Of a DNA stretch of 27,738 bases, positions 7,481 to 15,167 are shown one piece after another (position 1 is the stretch's first letter; the number at the start of each line of letters is the position of its first letter). The notes under the pieces are model-generated. The model was not told where the DNA came from, ran no database searches, and saw only the letters and a program-made list of their open reading frames with translations. A program made the translations under genes and the position numbers. Origin of the DNA: UBA5158 sp040389045 (GTDB lineage: Bacteria; Pseudomonadota; Gammaproteobacteria; DSM-16500); contig JAZKAT010000036.1 in the NCBI GenBank assembly GCA_040389045.1, positions 1 through 27,738 of the forward strand. The letters run 5' to 3'.

Positions 7481-8530
7481 TCATTCTATATCTTCTAGCA
7501 GACTGAGGTTTTTTGGAGAAACTTCCCGTTCTGGCATAGGCAAACCAAAATGGATATAAGCTAGTTTGGTGGCCATTCTGCCGCGGGGCGTGCGCATCAT
7601 ATAGCCTTGTTGAATTAAATAAGGTTCGATCACATCTTCAATGGTGCCGCGTTCTTCGCTTATCGCCGCCGCTAAACTATCAATGCCTACCGGGCCGCCA
7701 TCAAAACGGTCAATCAAGGCCAGCAGTAATTTGCGGTCCATCATATCAAAACCTTGTTCATCCACATCTAACATGTCCAGCGCGCGTTGCACAATGGCTT
7801 CCGTCACTGTGCCATCGCCTTTTACTTCGGCGTAATCACGTACGCGTCGCAATAAGCGGTTGGCGATCCGTGGGGTGCCGCGCGCGCGGCGGGCAATTTC
7901 AGCGGCGGCGGTGGTATCAATTGAAATTTTTAAAATCGTCGCGGCGCGCTGGATAATGTGGGTCAAATCGGGGATTTGATAAAACTCCAACCGCTGCACA
8001 ATGCCAAAACGGTCACGCAATGGTGAAGTCAATAAACCAGCGCGGGTGGTAGCGCCAATCAGGGTGAATGGTGGTAAATTTAATTTAATGGAGCGCGCGG
8101 CGGGCCCCTCGCCTATCATGATGTCCAGTTGATAATCTTCCATGGCGGGATATAAAACTTCTTCGACGACGGGACTTAATCGATGAATTTCGTCAATGAA
8201 TAAGACGTCGTTGGCTTGCAAATTAGTTAATAGCGCGGCGACATCGCCAGCGCGTTCTAATACTGGCCCCGAAGTTTGACGCAAATTCACCCCCAGTTCA
8301 TTGGCGATGATATTGGCTAGTGTGGTTTTGCCAAGGCCGGGTGGGCCAAAAATTAATACATGGTCTAATGCATCTTTGCGGGCGCGGGCTGCTTGAATAA
8401 AAATTTCCATCTGGTCGCGAACAGATTGCTGGCCTACGTAATCTTTTAAGGTTTTAGGACGGATGGCGCGGTCGATAATTTCATTTTCGTTTTGCGCCGT
8501 GCCAGTAATCACTCGTTCATCTTCTATCAT
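7481..8530 (-). CDS. ruvB: Holliday junction branch-migration ATPase RuvB
   Basis: AAA+ motor that forms hexameric rings on either side of the RuvA-bound Holliday junction and drives branch migration. Visible features are Walker A GPPGLGKT (62-69), Walker B LFIDEIH (D113, E114), sensor 1 in LIGATTRAG, and the arginine-containing RGTPRIANRLLRRVRDYAE. The C-terminal winged-helix domain ends in PRGRMATKLAY. The length of 349 residues is normal. The ATG overlaps the ruvA stop by four bases (ATGA), so translation is coupled. Confidence 0.98.
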   Translation of the reverse strand: MIEDERVITGTAQNENEIIDRAIRPKTLKDYVGQQSVRDQMEIFIQAARARKDALDHVLIFGPPGLGKTTLANIIANELGVNLRQTSGPVLERAGDVAALLTNLQANDVLFIDEIHRLSPVVEEVLYPAMEDYQLDIMIGEGPAARSIKLNLPPFTLIGATTRAGLLTSPLRDRFGIVQRLEFYQIPDLTHIIQRAATILKISIDTTAAAEIARRARGTPRIANRLLRRVRDYAEVKGDGTVTEAIVQRALDMLDVDEQGFDMMDRKLLLALIDRFDGGPVGIDSLAAAISEERGTIEDVIEPYLIQQGYMMRTPRGRMATKLAYIHFGLPMPEREVSPKNLSLLEDIE

Positions 8531-9132
8531 ACGACGCGCTCCCTTAATGCTCCGCGAATAATTTCTTCACTGCTGATCACGCCGTCATCGGCGCGTGACA
8601 CCATGCGGCTGGCTTCTTGCGGTTTATAACCTAGCGCAATCAGTGCTGACACGGCATCCTGGATGATTTGATTGCGAGGGTGATTGGTTTGGTTGATATT
8701 CGTGTGCGGCAGTGTGGTTAATTGCTGGCCTTGCGAAACTTTATCACGCATTTCGATAATTAAGCGTTCCGCGGTTTTTTTGCCAACGCCGGGCAGGCGC
8801 ACCAGGCTTTCGGCGTCATTGTTAATGACACAACGAATAAATTCATTGGTATCCATGCTGGATAAAATGGTCAAGGCTAAACGTGGGCCAACGCCATTGA
8901 CTTTTAACAGTGTGCGGAATAGTGAGCGTTCTTCGCGGCTGTAGAAACCATAAAGTAGATGCGCATCTTCGCGTACGATTAAATGGGTGTGTAAGGTGAC
9001 TTCTTTACCTATGTCGGGCAAATGATAAAAGGTGCTCATGGGGGCATCGATTTCATAGCCTACGCCGGCAACGTTCAACAGTAATTGTGGGGGTTGTTTT
9101 TCAAGTATGGTGCCGTGTAGTAGTCCGATCAT
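8527..9132 (-). CDS. ruvA: Holliday junction DNA-binding protein RuvA
   Basis: Tetrameric protein that holds the four-way junction in a square-planar form and recruits RuvB. The N-terminal OB fold starts MIGLLHGTILEKQPPQLL. Helix-hairpin-helix motifs follow (TLLKVNGVGPRLALTIL and LVRLPGVGKKTAERLIIEM), then a flexible linker and the C-terminal RuvB-binding domain (DAVSALIALGYKPQEASRMV). I choose the ATG at 9132 (201 residues): it matches the family N-terminus and has AAGG 7 bases upstream. The longer in-frame version (from 9180) adds 16 unrelated residues that run into the adjacent palindromic repeat. Confidence 0.96.
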   Translation of the reverse strand: MIGLLHGTILEKQPPQLLLNVAGVGYEIDAPMSTFYHLPDIGKEVTLHTHLIVREDAHLLYGFYSREERSLFRTLLKVNGVGPRLALTILSSMDTNEFIRCVINNDAESLVRLPGVGKKTAERLIIEMRDKVSQGQQLTTLPHTNINQTNHPRNQIIQDAVSALIALGYKPQEASRMVSRADDGVISSEEIIRGALRERVV

Positions 9133-9183
9133 GGTTATGCCTTGGTAGCCGAACAAAATATTATTTGAAAACCTGGTCACTTG

Positions 9184-9260
9184 GTAGGTTGGGCTGAGCA
9201 GAGCCCAACAAATTTTATATAAAAGCTGTTGGACTTCGCTGCGCTCAGCACCAACCTACG
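9184..9260. repeat. Inverted pair of GTAGGTTGG-type intergenic repeats between ruvC and ruvA
   Basis: Two imperfect copies face each other. 9184-9210 begins GTAGGTTGGGCTGAGCAGAG and ends CCCAACA. 9227-9260, read in reverse, begins CGTAGGTTGGTGCTGAGCGC and ends TCCAACA. Each copy is itself roughly palindromic (TTGGGCT and AGCCCAA in the first), and together they can form a long hairpin with a 16-base AT-rich loop. Similar GTAGGTTGGG...CCCAAC elements are scattered in many gammaproteobacterial genomes; that statement is from memory. It fills nearly the whole ruvC-ruvA gap, so it may shape the mRNA between the two genes. Confidence 0.75.
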
Positions 9261-9268
9261 TTTGCATA

Positions 9269-9811
9269 TTAACTTGTGATTTTACCTGTAGGGTCATAGT
9301 CCCGCCAGCGGCTTTTTGTGGTGCGTTTTTTTGGGGGCCTAAAGTAAATACTTGAGCGGCTGTGGGCGTGGCAGATGGCAATGGCCAGGGCGTCGGCGGC
9401 GTCGGCTTGTAATTTATCGGGTAAATTCAATAGGCGGCCTACCATATGTTGCACTTGTTCTTTTTTTGCTGCGCCATGGCCGACGACGGCTTGTTTGACT
9501 TGGCGGGCGGAATATTCGGCTACGGGAATGGTTAAGGCCACAATGGCGGCGCCGCGGGCCTGGCCGAGTTTTAATGCTGAACCGGGATTGTCATGCATGA
9601 AAACTTGTTCGATGGCGGCTTCGTTGGGCTGGTGTAGTTCGATGATGGTTCGCAGGCTTAAAAAAATTTTTTGTAAGCGCTCGGGGAGGTTTAGGGTGGT
9701 GGTTAAGGTTATGCAGCCGCTGGTGATGTGGGTGCTTTGGTTGCCGTTGATTTTGATAATGCCGTAGCCGGTGTTGCGGGAGCCGGGGTCTATGCCGATG
9801 ATGATGGTCAT
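9269..9811 (-). CDS. ruvC: Crossover junction endonuclease RuvC
   Basis: Dimeric nuclease that resolves Holliday junctions by paired nicks. The acidic catalytic residues are visible: D8 in IGIDPGSRNTGYG, E68 in AAIEQVF, and D137/D140 in ADAADALA. I start at the ATG at 9811 (180 residues), which gives the family N-terminus MTIIIGIDPG and has AAGGA about 10 bases upstream; a longer in-frame start at 9838 adds nine residues with no family match. It lies first in the ruvC-ruvA-ruvB order but is separated from ruvA by a palindromic repeat of about 77 bases. The C-terminal tail is basic (KKRTTKSRWR). Confidence 0.96.
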   Translation of the reverse strand: MTIIIGIDPGSRNTGYGIIKINGNQSTHITSGCITLTTTLNLPERLQKIFLSLRTIIELHQPNEAAIEQVFMHDNPGSALKLGQARGAAIVALTIPVAEYSARQVKQAVVGHGAAKKEQVQHMVGRLLNLPDKLQADAADALAIAICHAHSRSSIYFRPPKKRTTKSRWRDYDPTGKITS

Positions 9812-9871
9812 TGGGGTTTCATCCTTGTCATGCCACATAAACCATTACATGCCAGCCTGCTCTGGATCGCA

Positions 9872-9958
9872 GTCATTCCCGCGCAGGCGGGAATCCATTA
9901 TTAATATACCGCAAATGGGTGGTTACTAGGAATGGATTCCCGCCTGCGCGGGAATGAC
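9872..9958. repeat. 28-bp perfect inverted repeat (GTCATTCCCGCG type) between yebC and ruvC
   Basis: Arm 9872-9899 (GTCATTCCCGCGCAGGCGGG then AATCCATT) is perfectly complementary to arm 9931-9958, with a 31-base spacer. Each arm also contains its own CCCGCGCAGGCGGG palindrome. The motif GTCATTCCCGCG..GCGGGAATCCA is a widespread intergenic element of beta- and gammaproteobacteria (from memory). The hairpin sits between the yebC stop (9991) and the ruvC start (9811). It could act as a processing or termination barrier, though there is no clear T-run. Confidence 0.9.
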
Positions 9959-9990
9959 AGTAAGAAAGCGGAAAGCGCTGTGTCTCGCAA

Positions 9991-10743
9991 TTAAAAATCC
10001 AGCTTTTCCATTACTTCGTCGGTGATGTCGGCGTTGGTATAAACTTCTTGGACATCGTCTAAATCTTCCAGCATATCGGTTAACTGGATTATTTTTTCGG
10101 CAATTTCTTTGTCGCTGATGGGTATACTGACATCGGCGGCTAAAGTGACTTCTGCTTCCACGGGGATGATGCCAGCCTGAGTCAACGCATTTTTCACCGG
10201 AATAAAATTATCCGCGCTAGTGGTGATATCGATACTATTATCATCGTGAATAATCACATCATCCGCGCCGGCTTCTATCGCCACATCCATGACCGAAGCT
10301 TCTTCAGAGCCTGGAGCGAGGGTAATTTGTCCGCGTTTATTGAATAAATAAGCAACCGAGCCATCGGTGCCCATGTTGCCGCCACATTTGGAAAATGCGT
10401 GGCGTATTTCGGCGACGGTGCGATTGCGATTATTGGTCATGCATTCAATCATGACGGCAACACCGCCGGGCGCGTAACCTTCATACCGTACTTCTTCAAC
10501 ATCCGCGCCTTCCAGACCTCCTGCGCCACGCTTGATCGCGCGGTCGATAACATCTTTGGCCATGTTAGCTACCAACGCTTTGTCCCAGGCCGCCCGTAAC
10601 CGCGGGTTAGCATCAGGATCAGCGCCGCCCAACTTCGCGGAAATGGTAATTTCGCGAATTAATTTGGTATAGAGTTTACCTTTTTTTGAATCTTGTTTTG
10701 CTTTGCGATGTTTAATGTTCGCCCATTTACTGTGTCCGGCCAT
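9991..10743 (-). CDS. yebC: YebC/PmpR family protein
   Basis: Member of the YebC/TACO1 family, described as a DNA-binding regulator (PmpR in Pseudomonas) and, for some members, as a factor helping ribosomes through difficult sequences such as polyproline. The diagnostic N-terminus MAGHSKWANIKHRKAKQDSK, the GAGG and YEGYAPGGVAVMIECMTNNR stretch, and the HAFSKCGGNMGTDGSVAYLF motif are all present. The length of 250 residues is normal. It follows aspS by 26 bases and is the last gene of the fmdB-DUF502-aspS-yebC run. This organism does have one strongly polyproline protein nearby, TolA; linking the two would be speculation. Confidence 0.96.
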   Translation of the reverse strand: MAGHSKWANIKHRKAKQDSKKGKLYTKLIREITISAKLGGADPDANPRLRAAWDKALVANMAKDVIDRAIKRGAGGLEGADVEEVRYEGYAPGGVAVMIECMTNNRNRTVAEIRHAFSKCGGNMGTDGSVAYLFNKRGQITLAPGSEEASVMDVAIEAGADDVIIHDDNSIDITTSADNFIPVKNALTQAGIIPVEAEVTLAADVSIPISDKEIAEKIIQLTDMLEDLDDVQEVYTNADITDEVMEKLDF

Positions 10744-10769
10744 AGGGGTGCTCTCTTAAATTAGTGTGA

Positions 10770-12569
10770 CTACTTTGCATCAACTTCTTGTTTTTTGCCA
10801 ACAGGATTTTTATCTTTTTCCGGGTCTTTGCGTAAGCGTATACCCAATTCCAGCAACTGCGCGGGGTCAACTGGCGCCGGAGCGTTAGTCAACGGGCAGG
10901 TTGCAGTCTGGGTTTTCGGAAATGCAATCACATCGCGTATCGAAGTGGAATCGGTCATTAACATTGCCAGCCTATCTACCCCAAACGCGATACCACCGTG
11001 CGGTGGGCAACCAAACTTTAACGCTGTGAGTAAATGACCAAACTTTTCCTGCGCTTCGTCTTCGCTAATGTTTAAGGTGCGAAACACCGCCATTTGCAGT
11101 TCGGGAGAATTAATTCGAATTGAACCTCCGCCTATTTCACTGCCATTTAATGCCATGTCGTAAGCGCGCGCCAAAATAGTTGTTGGGTCATTGGCTAATT
11201 CGCTAATGTCATTAATTTTGGGTGCGGTAAATGGATGGTGACAGGCGGATAAGCGCCCTTCCCCTTTTTCAAACATGGGGAAATCAATAACCCATAATGG
11301 GCGCCAGCCTTTTTCTACCAGGCCGCGATCGTTAGCGACTTTAATACGTAACGCGCCTAGCGCTTCATTTACCGTGGTGGCCTTGTCAGCGCCAAAGAAA
11401 ATGACATCGCCGGTTTGCGCGCCGGTGCGGGAAATAATTTCCTTAGTCACATTTTCTGGAATGAATTTTAAAATCGGTGAAGATAAACCTTCGGCGGTCA
11501 TTTTGATGTAAGCCAGGCCTTTCGCGCCGAACACAGCAACGAATTTGGTGTAGTCATCAATATCTTTACGGCTGATGTCAGCGCCACCGGGAATACGTAA
11601 AGCGGCGACGCGGCCATGTGCATCATTGGCAGGCCCGGCAAACACTTTAAATTCCACATCACGCAGTAAATCACTGATTTCGACTAATTCAAACGGGATG
11701 CGCAAATCCGGTTTGTCTGAACCAAAACGTAACATGGCTTCGGCGTAAGTCAAACGTGGAAAGGGTTTGGGTAATTGCACATTTAACACTTCCGCAAATA
11801 AGCCGCGTATCATTTCTTCCATCAAATCCTGAATTTCCTGTTCGCTTAAAAATGAAGTTTCAATATCAAGCTGCGTAAATTCGGGTTGGCGGTCGGCGCG
11901 TAAATCTTCGTCACGAAAACAACGCACGATTTGATAATAACGGTCCATGCCGGCCATCATCAATAACTGCTTGAATTGCTGCGGTGATTGGGGCAATGCA
12001 TAGAATGAACCGGGTTTGGTGCGGCTAGGCACCAGATAATCGCGCGCGCCTTCGGGGGTGGCCCTGGTTAAAAAAGGTGTTTCAATATCGAGAAAACCTT
12101 GTTCATCCAGATAATGCCGTAAATAACGGGTGACTTGCGCGCGCAATTTTAATTTGTTTAACATTTCCGGGCGGCGCAAATCCAGGTAACGGTATTTCAA
12201 CCGGGTTTCTTCATTCACTTCATTGAATTCATCAATGGGGAATGGCGTGGTTTCCGCGCGGTTATAGACGGTTAAGGTTTCGGCAAGAACTTCGATGGCG
12301 CCGGTTTTTAAATTCGCATTTACCGTACCCGCGGGGCGGTTGCGTACCCTGCCCTTGATTTGCAGCACATATTCGCTGCGTAACGCTTCGGCTTGTGCGA
12401 ACAAGGCTTTATTTTCGGGATGAAATACGATTTGCACTAAGCCTTCGCGATCGCGCAGGTCGACAAAAATCACGCCGCCGTGATCGCGGCGTCGGTGGAC
12501 CCAGCCGGCCAGCGTGACTTCCTGGTCTAATTCTTTGGTTGTTACATCGCCGCAATAATGACTTCTCAT
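10770..12569 (-). CDS. aspS: Aspartyl-tRNA synthetase AspRS
   Basis: Class II synthetase that attaches aspartate to tRNA-Asp. The anticodon-binding OB fold is at the N-terminus (VTLAGWVHRRRDHGGVIFVD). Motif 2 is in QIVRCFRDEDLRADRQPEFTQ read around residues 215-235. The bacterial GAD insertion lies at about 285-415, and motif 3 is GGIAFGVDRLAMLM near the end. The length of 599 residues is typical of the bacterial type. AAAGGTT precedes the ATG. Whether it is discriminating or also charges tRNA-Asn cannot be told from this window. It begins 33 bases after the DUF502 stop. Confidence 0.98.
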   Translation of the reverse strand: MRSHYCGDVTTKELDQEVTLAGWVHRRRDHGGVIFVDLRDREGLVQIVFHPENKALFAQAEALRSEYVLQIKGRVRNRPAGTVNANLKTGAIEVLAETLTVYNRAETTPFPIDEFNEVNEETRLKYRYLDLRRPEMLNKLKLRAQVTRYLRHYLDEQGFLDIETPFLTRATPEGARDYLVPSRTKPGSFYALPQSPQQFKQLLMMAGMDRYYQIVRCFRDEDLRADRQPEFTQLDIETSFLSEQEIQDLMEEMIRGLFAEVLNVQLPKPFPRLTYAEAMLRFGSDKPDLRIPFELVEISDLLRDVEFKVFAGPANDAHGRVAALRIPGGADISRKDIDDYTKFVAVFGAKGLAYIKMTAEGLSSPILKFIPENVTKEIISRTGAQTGDVIFFGADKATTVNEALGALRIKVANDRGLVEKGWRPLWVIDFPMFEKGEGRLSACHHPFTAPKINDISELANDPTTILARAYDMALNGSEIGGGSIRINSPELQMAVFRTLNISEDEAQEKFGHLLTALKFGCPPHGGIAFGVDRLAMLMTDSTSIRDVIAFPKTQTATCPLTNAPAPVDPAQLLELGIRLRKDPEKDKNPVGKKQEVDAK

Positions 12570-12602
12570 AATTAACCTTTGTTTTGTATTCTGCAGTTTA
12601 AA

Positions 12603-13244
12603 TTATTTTTTTTTCGCTTTTCTTTCGATTTTCTTACTTTTATCGACCGGTTGTACCACGCCCAGGGAAATAACAAATTTCAAGGCTTGATCAACTGTCA
12701 TATCCAGTTCCATCACATCTTTGCGCGGCGCCATCATCAAAAAACCGGAGGTCGGATTGGGGGTGGTGGGCACAAAAAAACTAACCATTTCACCATTTTT
12801 AAGTACTTTATCAACTTCGGGGGTGGAATCTCCTGTTTGAAAAGCAATAGTCCAAAGGCCCGCGTGGGGATATTGTACCAGCAATACTTTTCGGAAAGAT
12901 TGGCCGCCCGGGGTGAAGAGTGTGTCCGAGACTTGTTTAACGCTGCTATAGATAGACCGTATTAAGGGAATACGACCGATCAAGCCATCCCAGCCGCGGA
13001 CCAGGCTGCGGCCCATGAAGTTGGCAGCGAGAACACCGGTCAAGAAAATAACAAATAAGGTAATTAAAAAGCTTACTCCAGGGATGTGAACCCCAAACCA
13101 GGCATCGGGCTGGTACTGGTGCGGCAGCATGGATAAGGTATTACCCAGGATATCGAACAGGAATTTGATTACCAGCAAAGTTACCCAAATAGGTAGCCAG
13201 AGCAGTAACCCTGATATAAAACAACGTCGTAGATAGGCCATCAT
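12603..13244 (-). CDS. DUF502 family inner-membrane protein
   Basis: 213-residue protein of unknown function in the DUF502 family. Two hydrophobic helices are visible at about 9-31 (ISGLLLWLPIWVTLLVIKFL) and 55-75 (FLITLFVIFLTGVLAANFM). These are followed by the family hallmark PLIRSIYSSVKQVSDTL and a soluble domain containing VPTTPNPTSGFLMM. The C-terminus is very basic (KKIERKAKKK). Members are often found next to fmdB-like and aspS genes, as here. The start overlaps the fmdB stop by four bases (ATGATG); the second ATG, one codon later, is equally possible. No function is assigned. Confidence 0.9.
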   Translation of the reverse strand: MMAYLRRCFISGLLLWLPIWVTLLVIKFLFDILGNTLSMLPHQYQPDAWFGVHIPGVSFLITLFVIFLTGVLAANFMGRSLVRGWDGLIGRIPLIRSIYSSVKQVSDTLFTPGGQSFRKVLLVQYPHAGLWTIAFQTGDSTPEVDKVLKNGEMVSFFVPTTPNPTSGFLMMAPRKDVMELDMTVDQALKFVISLGVVQPVDKSKKIERKAKKK

Positions 13245-13534
13245 GTGTTATCGCTCGCTTTATCTTTCGTACTTGGTGTGTCAGCCGCAGGTTTTACTTC
13301 TGTCTTCACGGGTTCTTTGGTTTCGCTAGTGGTGGTCGCTGCCGGTTGGGGTTTCGTTTTAAAGTCGGTCGCATACCAGCCAGTGCCTTTTAGTTGAAAA
13401 CTGGTGGCTGAGACTAGCTTGCCCAGGGTGTCCTTTTGGCAGGCGGGACAAGTTTTTAAAGGATCTTCACTCATTTTTTGCAATGCCTCCAATGTGTGTC
13501 CACAAGCGTTGCATTGGTATTCGTAAATTGGCAT
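13241..13534 (-). CDS. FmdB-type zinc-ribbon protein
   Basis: 97-residue protein with the FmdB/CxxC_CxxC regulatory-type N-terminus MPIYEYQCNACGHTLEALQK. The four putative zinc ligands are C8, C11, C29 and C32. The conserved end of the domain, FQLKGTGWYATDF, comes next, then a low-complexity Thr/Lys/Pro/Ala tail. The family was named after a formamidase regulator, but the role of most members is unknown. It is the first gene of the run leading to aspS and yebC and overlaps the next gene by four bases. Confidence 0.92.
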   Translation of the reverse strand: MPIYEYQCNACGHTLEALQKMSEDPLKTCPACQKDTLGKLVSATSFQLKGTGWYATDFKTKPQPAATTTSETKEPVKTEVKPAADTPSTKDKASDNT

Positions 13535-13576
13535 TTTTACCTCTGTTGTGGTGCTTTGCGATTTTGAGAACCGTGT

Positions 13577-13605
13577 ATTTTAACAGATGGGGGGCGGTTG
13601 GGTAA
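13577..13605 (-). promoter_or_regulatory. Candidate promoter for the fmdB-DUF502-aspS-yebC operon
   Basis: On the minus strand, TTACCC (complement of 13600-13605), a 17-base spacer and TAAAAT (complement of 13577-13582) lie about 43 bases before the fmdB ATG. The -10 is good and the -35 weak. Confidence 0.4.
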
Positions 13606-13632
13606 GATTTTTGTGTAGCTTTGTTCATTCGG

Positions 13633-13683
13633 GTGTCATGGAAAAGCGGCGGCATAGCACACCAGCTTTCGCTGGCATGACAC
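13633..13683. repeat. Interrupted palindromic repeat (GTGTCATG...CATGACAC) between fmdB and the SDR gene
   Basis: The outer arms GTGTCATG (13633-13640) and CATGACAC (13676-13683) pair. Just inside the right arm is a compact hairpin, CCAGC-tttc-GCTGG (13662-13675). The right half reads, in reverse, GTGTCATGCCAGCGAAAGCTGG, a form of intergenic element common in proteobacterial genomes (from memory). The left half is degenerate. It lies in the divergent spacer between the two oppositely oriented operons. Confidence 0.65.
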
Positions 13684-13728
13684 TGGATGAGGGCTTAATA
13701 TGGCGTGGTCTTTTTGGGGATTTCTATC

Positions 13729-14571
13729 ATGCAAAGTATTTTAATTACGGGTTGTTCTACAGGTATTGGGTGGTGTGCGGCGGAGACTTTGCATAAGAGA
13801 GGTTATCAGGTATTTGCTACTGCCCGTAAAGAAGAGGATCTTAAAAAGTTAAGTGCGCTGGGGGTGGAAAGTATTAAGTTGGAAATGGCGGATAGTGAGT
13901 CGATTCAACTGGCGTTGCGTACGGTGTTGGAAAAAACGGGGGGTACCCTTGATGCCTTGTTCAATAATGTGGGGTATGCGATTCCGGGGGCGGTGGAAGA
14001 TTTGTCGCGGGAAATGATGCGCGATCAATTTGAGGCGAATGTGTTTGGGCTGATGGAGTTAACTAATCTGGTGGTGCCGGTGATGCGTAAGCAGGGGCAT
14101 GGGCGTATTGTGCATAACACTTCAATTTTAGGGGTGGTCGCGCTGCCTTATCGTGGTAATTACAATGCTTCCAAGTTTGCGCTGGAAGCTTATACGAGTA
14201 CGTTGCGGCAAGAGTTGCGTCAGGCAAATATTCAAGTTTGTATTATTGCGCCGGGGCCTATTGAAACACGGTTTCGGGCTACGGCGAGTAAAAGTTTTGA
14301 GGAAAATTTAAGTGATAAGGCTAGTGTGCATGCGGACAATTATCAAAAAATGGTTAATCATTTTCAGGAAACAACTGCGTCGGAAAAAAAGATGACGTTG
14401 CCGCCGGATGCGGTGGTCGCTAAGTTGATTGATGCCTTGGAGAGTAAACATCCTAAAGCGCGTTATTATGTGGGTTTGCCGGCGCATATGTTTGCGTGGT
14501 TGCGGCGGTTGTTACCGGATGCGGCGTTGGATTGGGTCATTGCTAGAGTAATGAGTGGAGAAGTGAAATGA
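13729..14571 (+). CDS. Short-chain dehydrogenase/reductase (SDR) family oxidoreductase
   Basis: Classical SDR of 280 residues, NAD(P)-dependent, substrate unknown. The Rossmann glycine motif is TGCSTGIG (7-14), the structural NNVG is at 79-82, and the catalytic Ser132, Tyr145 and Lys149 are in NTSILG and YNASK. PGPIETRF after strand 6 is also typical. I take the ATG at 13729, which follows GGGGA by about 9 bases and gives the normal N-terminus MQSILITG; an upstream in-frame GTG (13705) would add eight residues. Its stop overlaps wrbA by four bases (ATGA). The C-terminal LPAHMFAWLRRLLPDAALDW segment is of a type seen in SDRs acting on lipophilic substrates, but that is a weak hint. Confidence 0.93.
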   Translation: MQSILITGCSTGIGWCAAETLHKRGYQVFATARKEEDLKKLSALGVESIKLEMADSESIQLALRTVLEKTGGTLDALFNNVGYAIPGAVEDLSREMMRDQFEANVFGLMELTNLVVPVMRKQGHGRIVHNTSILGVVALPYRGNYNASKFALEAYTSTLRQELRQANIQVCIIAPGPIETRFRATASKSFEENLSDKASVHADNYQKMVNHFQETTASEKKMTLPPDAVVAKLIDALESKHPKARYYVGLPAHMFAWLRRLLPDAALDWVIARVMSGEVK

Positions 14572-15167
14572 GTATTAATGTGTTGGTGCTTTATTACAGT
14601 CGTCATGGCGCAGTGAAACAAATGGCGCAATATATTGCGCGGGGCGTTGAATCGGTGTCGGGGGTGGAGGCGCGTGTGCGCACTGTGCCGGCTGTTTCTC
14701 CTAATACAGAGGCGTCGGAACCGGCTATTCCTGAGCAGGGGGCGCTTTATGCGACGCTGGATGATTTGAAGGAATGTGCGGGGCTGGCGTTGGGAAGTCC
14801 TACGCGGTTTGGGAATATGGCGGCGCCGCTGAAATATTTTTTGGATAGCGCGAGTAGTTTGTGGTTATCGGGCGCGCTGGTGGATAAGCCGGCGGCGGTA
14901 TTTAGTTCGACGGGTACTTTGCATGGTGGGCAGGAAAGCACTTTGATCAGTATGATGTTGCCGCTGTTGCATTTAGGTTATGTCACATTAGGTATTCCTT
15001 ATACGGAACCGGATTTGAATACGACTTCGAGTGGTGGAACACCTTATGGAGCAACGCATGTCGCTGGGATTGATGGGAAAAACCCGGTAACGGAGGAGGA
15101 GCAGCGGCTTTGTTTTGCGATGGGGAAAAGATTGGCGCGGATGACGCTTAAATTAGCGTATCGATAA
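14568..15167 (+). CDS. wrbA: WrbA-like NAD(P)H:quinone oxidoreductase (flavodoxin fold)
   Basis: FMN-binding flavodoxin-like enzyme expected to reduce quinones by two electrons, protecting against redox cycling. The FMN phosphate loop is in LVLYYSRHGAVKQMAQYIA, a second flavin-contacting loop in GSPTRFGNMAAPLKYFLD, and the WrbA-type STGTLHGGQESTL and GIPYTEPDL segments follow. The length of 199 residues matches the family. Translation is coupled to the SDR gene by an ATGA overlap and to the pilin gene by a TAATG overlap. Pairing of an SDR and a quinone reductase suggests a redox operon; the pilin is the odd partner. Confidence 0.93.
   Translation: MSINVLVLYYSRHGAVKQMAQYIARGVESVSGVEARVRTVPAVSPNTEASEPAIPEQGALYATLDDLKECAGLALGSPTRFGNMAAPLKYFLDSASSLWLSGALVDKPAAVFSSTGTLHGGQESTLISMMLPLLHLGYVTLGIPYTEPDLNTTSSGGTPYGATHVAGIDGKNPVTEEEQRLCFAMGKRLARMTLKLAYR

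Noticed and set aside
9375..9767. 130-codon plus-strand frame opposite ruvC
   Set aside because: RuvC retains all four catalytic acidic residues on the other strand; the plus frame shows no family features.
13535..13728. A small gene or sRNA in the fmdB/SDR spacer
   Set aside because: The frames there lack ribosome sites and family features, and the content is explained by a promoter and a palindromic repeat.
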